Shown in pieces: positions 1 through 6,175 of a DNA stretch of 19,633 bases. The position numbers and the translations under genes were made by a program. The notes beneath the pieces were generated by a model, which made no database searches, was not told the DNA's origin, and worked only from the letters and a program-made list of their open reading frames with translations. The number at the start of each line of letters is the position of its first letter. Within the stretch, counting starts at the first letter, position 1. The stretch is from Desulfobulbus sp. (GTDB taxonomy: Bacteria; Pseudomonadota; Gammaproteobacteria; Burkholderiales; Rhodocyclaceae): positions 1 through 19,633 of the forward strand of contig WQUQ01000290.1 of assembly GCA_009782025.1 (NCBI GenBank), written 5' to 3'.

Positions 1-14
1 CGGCGTCACGAAAA

Positions 15-1595
15 CTACCGTAGCTTGAAGCGTTGAATCTTGCCGGTGGCGGTTTTCGGCAATTCGTCGATGAACTCGATCCAGCGTGGGTATTTGTAGG
101 GTGCCAGGCGCTCCTTGACGAAAGCTTTCAGGTCGTCCGCCAGCGTCGCCGATGCTTGGCGCCCCGGTTTCAGCACGACGAAGGCGCGCGGCTTGACCAA
201 GCCTTCGTCATCCTTGCTGCCGACCACGGCCACTTCGAGAATGTCGGGGTGGGAGATCAGCACCGACTCGACTTCCGTCGGCGAAACATAGATGCCGCCG
301 ACCTTGAGCATATCGTCGCTGCGTCCGGCATAGACGTAGTAGCCGTCCGCTGTCTGCGTGTATTTGTCGCCGCAGTGCATCCACTCGCCACGGAAGGTGC
401 TGCGGCTCTTGCTGACATTGTTCCAGTAGCAGAACGCCATGGAGGGGCCGCTGATTTCCAGTTCGCCGATTTCTCCCGGCGCCACCGGCAGGCCCTCGGG
501 GTCGACGAGGCGCACGCGGTAGCCGGCGCAGGGTTTGCCGGTGGTGCCGTAGCGCACGTCGCCGAAGTGGTTGCTGATGAAAATGTGCAGCATCTCGGTG
601 GAGCCGATGCCATCGAGAATATCGACGCCAAAATGACGGGACCAGCGGTTGCCGATGTCCTCCGGCAGGGCTTCGCCCGCCGAAGTGCAGCAGCGCAGAT
701 TGCGCAGTTCATCGCCGCGCGGGCAGTCGGGGTGGGCCAGCATCGAGGCATAGAGCGTCGGCACGCCGCCGAAAATCGAGGGTTGATGTTCGCGCAGACG
801 CTTGAACACCGCCTCGGGCGTCGGCCTTTCACCCATCAGCACGGTCGTCGCCCCGACCGACAGTGGAAAGGTCAAGCCGTTGCCGAGTCCGTAGGCAAAA
901 AACAGTTTCGCCGCCGAAAATACGACATCCTTTTCGTTGATGCCCAGCGTCGGGATCGCATACAGCTCGGCGGTCTGGATCAGATTGGAATGCAGATGCA
1001 CCGTGCCCTTCGGCTTGCCGGTGGAGCCGGAGGAATAAAGCCAGAAGCAGGTTTCGTCGGAGCAGGTGTCGGCAACGGTGAAGTCGCTGCTGGCCGCGGC
1101 CATCAAGCTGGCCAGGCTGTACCGGCCCAACGCTTCGCCATCGGAGATGATGACGTGTTTGAGCGTTGGAATGGCATCGACGATTTCCGCGAAGTGCGGC
1201 CACAGGAGATGCGAGACGACCAGCGTGCTGGCGCCGCTGTCGCGCAGCATGTAGTCGTAATCTGTCGTCGTCAGCAGGGTGTTGGCGGCGACGGGAACCG
1301 CGCCAGCCAGGATGCCGCCAAGCAAACAGACGGGAAAATCAATGGTGTCGAGCAGACAGAGCAGAACGCGCTCCTCCCGGCGCACACCCAGGCTGCCCAG
1401 CACATTGGCGAAGCGGTTGGCGCGCCTTGACAGCTCGGCGTAGGTGTATTGGCCGCGATCGTCGATGTAGGCGAGCTTGTCGCCCCGGCCAGCCTGAAGA
1501 TTGCGCCCGATCAGGTCGTAGGCCGCGTTGTATTCCCTGGGAATCGTGACATTCGGCGGGCTGATGCCACGATCTACTTGACTCAACTGAACCAT
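15..1595 (-). CDS. bzdA: Benzoate-CoA ligase (AMP-forming)
   Basis: Activates benzoate with ATP and CoA to benzoyl-CoA in the cytoplasm, the entry step of the pathway. The 526-residue protein is the usual length for this family. The ANL-superfamily phosphate-binding loop YSSGSTGKPKG lies near residues 187-197, the YAGRSDDMLKVGG hinge region follows in the C-terminal third, and the C-terminal PKTATGKIQR motif carries the catalytic Lys near 519. The ATG at 1595 is chosen because a GGGGGAGA ribosome-binding site lies just before it; the frame stays open further upstream, but that stretch overlaps the preceding gene and is not ligase-like. It is the last gene of the minus-strand run, 44 nt after the paaY-like gene. 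In Azoarcus sp. CIB the equivalent bzdA also closes the bzd operon. A ligase for a close analogue such as 4-hydroxy- or 3-hydroxybenzoate cannot be excluded by sequence alone, but context favours benzoate. Confidence 0.93.
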   Translation of the reverse strand: MVQLSQVDRGISPPNVTIPREYNAAYDLIGRNLQAGRGDKLAYIDDRGQYTYAELSRRANRFANVLGSLGVRREERVLLCLLDTIDFPVCLLGGILAGAVPVAANTLLTTTDYDYMLRDSGASTLVVSHLLWPHFAEIVDAIPTLKHVIISDGEALGRYSLASLMAAASSDFTVADTCSDETCFWLYSSGSTGKPKGTVHLHSNLIQTAELYAIPTLGINEKDVVFSAAKLFFAYGLGNGLTFPLSVGATTVLMGERPTPEAVFKRLREHQPSIFGGVPTLYASMLAHPDCPRGDELRNLRCCTSAGEALPEDIGNRWSRHFGVDILDGIGSTEMLHIFISNHFGDVRYGTTGKPCAGYRVRLVDPEGLPVAPGEIGELEISGPSMAFCYWNNVSKSRSTFRGEWMHCGDKYTQTADGYYVYAGRSDDMLKVGGIYVSPTEVESVLISHPDILEVAVVGSKDDEGLVKPRAFVVLKPGRQASATLADDLKAFVKERLAPYKYPRWIEFIDELPKTATGKIQRFKLR

Positions 1596-1639
1596 TGTCT
1601 CCCCCTGTTTTGACTGTCGATTTTTGCCGCCTCGAATTT

Positions 1640-2260
1640 TTATTGTTTTGTCTTGGCCCTCTGCTTGGTTTCTGAAAGCGGCAGGATGTCCGGTTCGTTG
1701 CAACGGCGGCGGTTCGGCTCGACCGCGGCCAGGGGAATACATGGAACCAGGGAGCGCATCGAGGCCCGCCGCAGGTACTGATAGGTTCCTGTCGCCTCGG
1801 GCTTCCAGGCCAATTCTTCCGCCGTCAGTTCGCGGAGAACCTTGGCCGGCGTTCCCACCGCCAGGCTGCGCGGCGGAATCCTGGCCTGCGCCGGCACAAA
1901 GGCCGAGGCGGCGATGATGGACGATTCGCCGACGATGGCCTTGTCCATGATGACGGCGTTCATGCCGACCAGCACGTTGCGCTCCAGCGTGCAGGCATGA
2001 ATGATGGCGCCGTGCCCGATATGTCCATCCTCGCCAACCGTCGTGTCGGTGCGTGGAAAGCCGTGAATCACCACGCAATCCTGGATGTTGCTGCCTGCGC
2101 CGATGATGAGCCGGCCGAGATCGCCGCGCAGCGAAGCGAGTGGCGCGACATAGACGTTCGGCCCGATGATGACGTCGCCGATGATGACCGCGGAGGGGTG
2201 CACAAAGGCGCTCGGGTCGATGACCGGGACGACGCCATCATAGGAATAAATCTCGGCCAT
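1640..2260 (-). CDS. paaY: PaaY-like gamma-carbonic-anhydrase-fold protein, possible thioesterase
   Basis: A 206-residue left-handed beta-helix protein of the hexapeptide-repeat family. The repeats run from about residue 12 to 140, and three metal-ligand histidines are visible at H66 (QDCVVIHG), H83 and H88 (GHGAIIHAC) with the spacing of gamma-class carbonic anhydrases. The C-terminal tail (TYQYL..R..SL..C.PL...EPNRRR) resembles PaaY/CaiE rather than generic Cam proteins. PaaY of the aerobic phenylacetate pathway has been reported to act as a thioesterase that clears dead-end CoA esters; whether this one does so, or hydrates CO2, is inference. The ATG at 2260 has AGGA seven bases upstream. 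It sits 9 nt after bzdZ and 44 nt before bzdA, so it should be co-transcribed. As I know the Azoarcus sp. CIB cluster, no such gene lies between bzdZ and bzdA there. The last ~15 residues are Lys/Gln/Arg-rich and look unstructured. Confidence 0.85.
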   Translation of the reverse strand: MAEIYSYDGVVPVIDPSAFVHPSAVIIGDVIIGPNVYVAPLASLRGDLGRLIIGAGSNIQDCVVIHGFPRTDTTVGEDGHIGHGAIIHACTLERNVLVGMNAVIMDKAIVGESSIIAASAFVPAQARIPPRSLAVGTPAKVLRELTAEELAWKPEATGTYQYLRRASMRSLVPCIPLAAVEPNRRRCNEPDILPLSETKQRAKTKQ

Positions 2261-2269
2261 GCCATTATC

Positions 2270-3016
2270 CTAATAAATGGTCATGCCTCCATCGGCTGCC
2301 AGAACCTGCCCGGTCACGTAACCTGCTGCCGCCGAGGCGAAGAAGACAAAAACCGGCGCGATTTCCTCCGGCTCGGCCCAGCGCCTCATCGGGATGCGTT
2401 CCAGATATTTGTCCTTGAAGCGCTCATCGGTGCGGATGGTGTTGGTCATCGGCGTCGCCGCCCCGGGCGCGATGGCGTTGGCGGTGATGTTGTAGCGCGC
2501 CAGTTCCTTGGCGCAGCTCTTGGTCATCCCGAGAATGCCGGCCTTGGCGGCGCTGTAGTTGATCTGGCCGATGGTGCCGAGCACCCCCGCCGTCGAGGTG
2601 ACGAAAATGATGCGCCCGTAATTCCGCTCGATCATCCCGCCGACCACCGCCTGAAGGCAGTTGTAGCTGCCGGTCAGGTGCACCGCCAAGACCTGATCCC
2701 ACTGCTCGGCGCTCATCTTGTCGAGCATGGCCGGACGGGTGATGCCGGCATTGTTCACCAGAATGTCGACCCGCCCCCAAGCCTTGACGACCTGCTCGGC
2801 CATGCCTGCGACCTGACCCCGGTCGGCGACATTGCAGCCGATGCCAATGGCTTGGCCGCCCGCTTGACCAATTTCGCCGGCCAGCCGTTCCGCCGCCTCG
2901 GCGTTCATGTCCACGATGGCAACCCGGGCCCCCTCGCGGACGTAGGCTCGGGCGACGGCGGCACCGATCCCCTGGCCGGCGCCGGTGACGATGGCAACGC
3001 GATCCTCGAGTTGCAT
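2270..3016 (-). CDS. bzdZ: Short-chain dehydrogenase/reductase BzdZ
   Basis: A classical 248-residue SDR. The NAD motif TGAGQGIG is at residues 11-18, Asp36 after the second strand predicts NAD(H) over NADP(H), NNAG is at 88-91, the catalytic triad is S141, Y154 and K158 (YSAAK), and the C-terminal GQVLAADGG is typical. It would oxidise a hydroxyacyl-CoA or similar alcohol. In Azoarcus bzd operons bzdZ occupies the same place, after the ring-opening hydrolase; its exact substrate is uncertain, with 3-hydroxyacyl-CoA oxidation after ring opening the simplest proposal. The start is the ATG at 3016, with AAGG upstream and only 4 nt after the bzdY stop, implying translational coupling. A longer reading from 3085 would overlap bzdY by more than 60 nt and is unlikely. 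Confidence 0.88.
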   Translation of the reverse strand: MQLEDRVAIVTGAGQGIGAAVARAYVREGARVAIVDMNAEAAERLAGEIGQAGGQAIGIGCNVADRGQVAGMAEQVVKAWGRVDILVNNAGITRPAMLDKMSAEQWDQVLAVHLTGSYNCLQAVVGGMIERNYGRIIFVTSTAGVLGTIGQINYSAAKAGILGMTKSCAKELARYNITANAIAPGAATPMTNTIRTDERFKDKYLERIPMRRWAEPEEIAPVFVFFASAAAGYVTGQVLAADGGMTIY

Positions 3017-3020
3017 GGGA

Positions 3021-4151
3021 TCAGGCCTTCGGTTTGGCCAGAACCTGCTCGGCGAACTGGTCGTCGAACAGCGCGCCTTCGGCAACCAGTTGCCGGTACT
3101 TGATGAAATCGATCAAGTCCTTGCCAGTGACTTTCTTGGCATCGAAGGCGTTGAAGCCGAGCCAGGCCTCGTGGTTCATGTTGGCCGCCAGCCAGTGACG
3201 GTTGGCCAGCTTGAACTGGTCCCAGAAGAATTTCTTCTTGCCGCGGATGCCATCGATGGATTTCATCAGGCAGTGCGGGAACAGGTTGGTGAATTTCCAC
3301 ACCAGTTCGTTGACCGCCGCATCCAGTTTGGCGAAATCGGTGGTGCACTGGCCCATCAATTCCTTGGCCGCCTTGATCTGATCGGCGGCCACCGGCTCGC
3401 CGTAGACCAGTTCGCCGTCATCAACGTAGGCATCGGTGCGCACCAGGGGATTGCGCACCCACTGGCCGTCTTTCTTGAGCACCGGGACAACCTTGGTCAC
3501 CAGGTTTTTCGCCTTCATCTTGTAGGCGCTCCAGGTTTCGCAGGAGACACAGTTGAACATAGCGTCCTCCATATTCAGCATCCACGGCAGGAAATCAGTG
3601 GAGCCGCCATCCGGCGCGCTGCCATGCTTGGGGCCGGCCTGACCGAAAATCGCCAGATCGGAGGTCACGGTGAGGTCAGTCGCCATGCCAATTTCCTGAC
3701 CTCCGGCGACGCGCATGCCGTTGACCCGGCAGATGGTCGGTTTCTTGCAGTTGAGGATGCCATCGACCATGGCGTTGAACAGATCCATGTACTCGCCGTA
3801 CTCATTGGGCCGCTTGGAATAGTAGGCCGAATACTCGGCGGTGTTGCCGCCGGTGCAGAACGCCTTGTCACCGACGGCGGTGAACACTGCGGCAACCACG
3901 CTGCGATCACCGGAGGCACGCTGGAAGCCGGCGATGACGGCCTTGACCATTTCCGTCGTGTACGAGTTGTACTGAGCCGGATTATTGAGAATGATCCAGG
4001 CGGCAAACAACCCGGCAACCGGATTACCCTGCGGATCAAGCACCGGCCTTTTTTCGTAGAGGACGGAAGGCGCTTCAGTGCCGAAATGCTCCTCGCCCAT
4101 CAGGGCGTGGTCCTTGAGTTCGTTATCGCGGCGCAGCCATTCGAGTGCCAT
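3021..4151 (-). CDS. bzdY: 6-Oxocyclohex-1-ene-1-carbonyl-CoA hydrolase
   Basis: Crotonase-superfamily enzyme (equivalent to Oah) that adds water and opens the six-membered ring hydrolytically, giving 3-hydroxypimelyl-CoA. The 376-residue length is longer than ordinary enoyl-CoA hydratases (about 260) and matches Oah of Thauera/Azoarcus. Visible crotonase features are the oxyanion-hole segments GDKAFCTGGNTAEY and RVAGGQEIGMATDLTV, and the Oah-type C-terminal region. Start choice: AGGAG lies directly against the ATG at 4160 (zero spacing) but nine bases before the ATG at 4151, so translation from 4151 (MALEWL) is preferred. The gap to bzdX is 15 nt and to bzdZ 4 nt. A plain enoyl-CoA hydratase is unlikely given length and neighbours. 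Confidence 0.93.
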   Translation of the reverse strand: MALEWLRRDNELKDHALMGEEHFGTEAPSVLYEKRPVLDPQGNPVAGLFAAWIILNNPAQYNSYTTEMVKAVIAGFQRASGDRSVVAAVFTAVGDKAFCTGGNTAEYSAYYSKRPNEYGEYMDLFNAMVDGILNCKKPTICRVNGMRVAGGQEIGMATDLTVTSDLAIFGQAGPKHGSAPDGGSTDFLPWMLNMEDAMFNCVSCETWSAYKMKAKNLVTKVVPVLKKDGQWVRNPLVRTDAYVDDGELVYGEPVAADQIKAAKELMGQCTTDFAKLDAAVNELVWKFTNLFPHCLMKSIDGIRGKKKFFWDQFKLANRHWLAANMNHEAWLGFNAFDAKKVTGKDLIDFIKYRQLVAEGALFDDQFAEQVLAKPKA

Positions 4152-4166
4152 TTTTACCATCTCCTA

Positions 4167-5237
4167 TCAGTTGAAATCGGGCGTCAGGATGACGCGCCGC
4201 TTGAGTTTTCCGTGATGCGCTTCGTCGAATACTTCGGCAATCTGGCTCATCGGCCGGGTTTCGACGAATGGCCCCAACTGGATGCGCCCGTCGAGGCACA
4301 TCGCCAAAACCGCCGGATATTTGTCGGGCGTACAGCCCCAGGTGCCGATGATTTCCGCATCGAAAGCCATCAGCTTGGAAAGCATGTAGCTGGTTTCGTC
4401 CGTGCCGTAGCCGACGACGATCAACTTGCCGACGAAGGACAAGAGCGACAGCGCCGTTTCTTGTCCCGGCTTGGTGCCGGTGCATTCAAAAATCTTCCAG
4501 CCGGTGTTGGCCGAGACGCCCGCCGCCTTGGCGATGGTCTTGAAGGCTTCCTTCAGCGCCTTGCCATCCATGCCGCGCGGATTGATGGTGGCGTCGGCGC
4601 CGAAGCCTTCCATCATTCTGAGTTTTTCTTCATTGATGTCGATGCCGATCACGATCTTGGCGCCAAGACCCTTGGCGACCTGCACCATGAAGCTGCCGAC
4701 GCCGCCCGCCGCGCCGACCACGACCACCAGATCGCCTTTGCCGACGCCGGCGCGCACCGCCGCCTGGAAAGGCGTTGTCACGGCATCGGCGATCACCGAC
4801 AGGTGTTCCAGCGGCACTCCCTTGCGATCGCCGACGACGCACAGGAAACGGCCAGGCACGACGATATGGCTGGAATAGCCGCCGTAAATGCCCATTGAAT
4901 TGCCCGGCATCTTCTGCGCCAGGCAACGGTTGCCGCGCCCGGCATGGCACAAGTCGCATTCGCCGCAGGGAATCACCGCTGGCACGATGACCTCCTTGCC
5001 CACCAGTTTGGCATCGCCGCCGATGACGACGCCGCTGACTTCGTGCCCCAGCGACAGGGGCGGCTTCTGGACAGTCGGCACGCCCATGTAGAAATAGGAA
5101 AGATCGGTATGGCAAACGCCGCAGCCCTTGATCTCGACGATAACGTCGCCGTTCTGCAGGGCCGGCATGGGAATTCTCGTCCGCGCCAGCTTGCCCGGCT
5201 CGGTCATTTGCCAGGTGTCAATGAATTCAGGAATCAT
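4167..5237 (-). CDS. bzdX: 6-Hydroxycyclohex-1-ene-1-carbonyl-CoA dehydrogenase
   Basis: Zinc-dependent medium-chain alcohol dehydrogenase (Had type), 356 residues, NAD-dependent oxidation of the 6-hydroxy to the 6-oxo intermediate. The catalytic zinc site is visible as GCGVCHTDL (C39/C42 region) and GHE (H65, E66). A four-cysteine structural zinc site is C91, C94, C97 and C105. The Rossmann motif GAAGGVG is at 175-181, with an acidic residue following (GIDINEEK) that fits NAD. An AGGGAGA ribosome-binding site precedes the ATG at 5237. It lies between bzdW and bzdY, so three consecutive genes encode three consecutive reactions. Confidence 0.93.
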   Translation of the reverse strand: MIPEFIDTWQMTEPGKLARTRIPMPALQNGDVIVEIKGCGVCHTDLSYFYMGVPTVQKPPLSLGHEVSGVVIGGDAKLVGKEVIVPAVIPCGECDLCHAGRGNRCLAQKMPGNSMGIYGGYSSHIVVPGRFLCVVGDRKGVPLEHLSVIADAVTTPFQAAVRAGVGKGDLVVVVGAAGGVGSFMVQVAKGLGAKIVIGIDINEEKLRMMEGFGADATINPRGMDGKALKEAFKTIAKAAGVSANTGWKIFECTGTKPGQETALSLLSFVGKLIVVGYGTDETSYMLSKLMAFDAEIIGTWGCTPDKYPAVLAMCLDGRIQLGPFVETRPMSQIAEVFDEAHHGKLKRRVILTPDFN

Positions 5238-5268
5238 AAAGAGGTTCTCCCTTTGTCAGTCATTCAAT

Positions 5269-6042
5269 TCAAGCGTGCGACCACTTGGCCGGGCGCTTTT
5301 CCATAAAGGCTGCCAGCCCTTCCTTGGCGTCGGCTGTGACCATCAACTCTTGCAGATAGATGTTCTCGGCGCGCTCAAGGGCCGCCGCGAAAGGCTTGCC
5401 CACCGTCTCGCGGATGGCATGGCGGGCGCTGCGCAGGGCCGCGCCGGAGAGCGCCAGGTAGGGCTTGAGAAAGGCTTGCAGATCGCTGGCGAATGATTCG
5501 CGGGGGAAAACCCGGTTCACCAGCCCCATCGCCTTGCCTTCTTCGGCGGTGAAATTCTCGCCGCCGAGAATGATCTCCATCGCCCGTGCCGGCCCGACCA
5601 GACGCGGCAGCAGCACCGCCGCGATCGGCGGAAACACCGCCAGCTTGATTTCAGGCTGGCCCAATTTGGCCCCGGAGGCGGCGATGATCAGATCACAGGC
5701 AATCGCCAGTTCCAGGCCACCGCCCAGGGCGGCGCCGTTGACGGCGGCAATCGAGGGGACTTTCAGGCGGTCAAGGCGTCGAAAAATGCCATGAAAGGTG
5801 GCGATCATGGCGTCGACCTTGTCCGGCGTGTGATCGGCAACTTCCACTCCAGCCGAAAACGTTTTCTCGCCAACGCCAGTGATGACCAGCAAACGTACAC
5901 TCAGGTCGCTGCTGCACAGATCCAGCGCGGTATTGATCTCGGCCATCGTCGGGATGTCGAGCACATTGAAAGGCGGCCGGTTGATGGCCAGCGTCGCCAA
6001 CCCGTCCACAACGTCATACTTGATGAACTGGAATTCCACCAT
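5269..6042 (-). CDS. bzdW: Cyclohexa-1,5-diene-1-carbonyl-CoA hydratase
   Basis: Crotonase-fold enzyme (Dch equivalent) of 257 residues that hydrates the dienoyl-CoA made by the reductase to 6-hydroxycyclohex-1-ene-1-carbonyl-CoA. Oxyanion-hole segments are visible as TFSAGVEVADHTPDKV and NGAALGGGLELAIACD, followed by GQPEIKLAVFPP. The ATG at 6042 (MVEFQF) has AAGGAGAAGG before it and gives the standard family length; the frame stays open to about 6150 but that stretch does not look like protein. It is separated from bzdV by the longest gap in the operon (133 nt). Sequence alone cannot exclude another enoyl-CoA hydratase, but order with bzdX and bzdY makes the call firm. Confidence 0.91.
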   Translation of the reverse strand: MVEFQFIKYDVVDGLATLAINRPPFNVLDIPTMAEINTALDLCSSDLSVRLLVITGVGEKTFSAGVEVADHTPDKVDAMIATFHGIFRRLDRLKVPSIAAVNGAALGGGLELAIACDLIIAASGAKLGQPEIKLAVFPPIAAVLLPRLVGPARAMEIILGGENFTAEEGKAMGLVNRVFPRESFASDLQAFLKPYLALSGAALRSARHAIRETVGKPFAAALERAENIYLQELMVTADAKEGLAAFMEKRPAKWSHA

Positions 6043-6175
6043 TCGTCCTTCTCCTTTGTTTGTCTTGCTGCTCTTGTCGGCGGACGTGAAGGGCAACCTT
6101 CGGCATCCGCGCCATGTTGTCTGTCGCGGCGTCAGCCAAGGTTTCCCCAAGCCCCGGCCGCCCGTCCGCCCACCC
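6043..6175 (-). other. 133-nt intra-operon gap between bzdV and bzdW
   Basis: This is the only gap over 100 nt within the operon. No open frame with a ribosome-binding site is seen. An 8-base inverted repeat, GGCGGACG at 6079-6086 and CGTCCGCC at 6163-6170, could close a long RNA stem across the gap. No convincing -35/-10 pair was found on the minus strand. It could hold a processing site or weak internal promoter, but nothing decides this. Confidence 0.35.

Noticed and set aside
1596..2078. Upstream extension of the benzoate-CoA ligase frame
   Set aside because: It overlaps the paaY-like gene, is low-complexity Arg/His/Gly-rich, and a strong ribosome-binding site marks the ATG at 1595.
2985..4898. 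Long plus-strand frame (637 codons) opposite bzdX and bzdY
   Set aside because: Antisense shadow of two enzymes with clear catalytic motifs; no ribosome-binding site and no recognisable fold.
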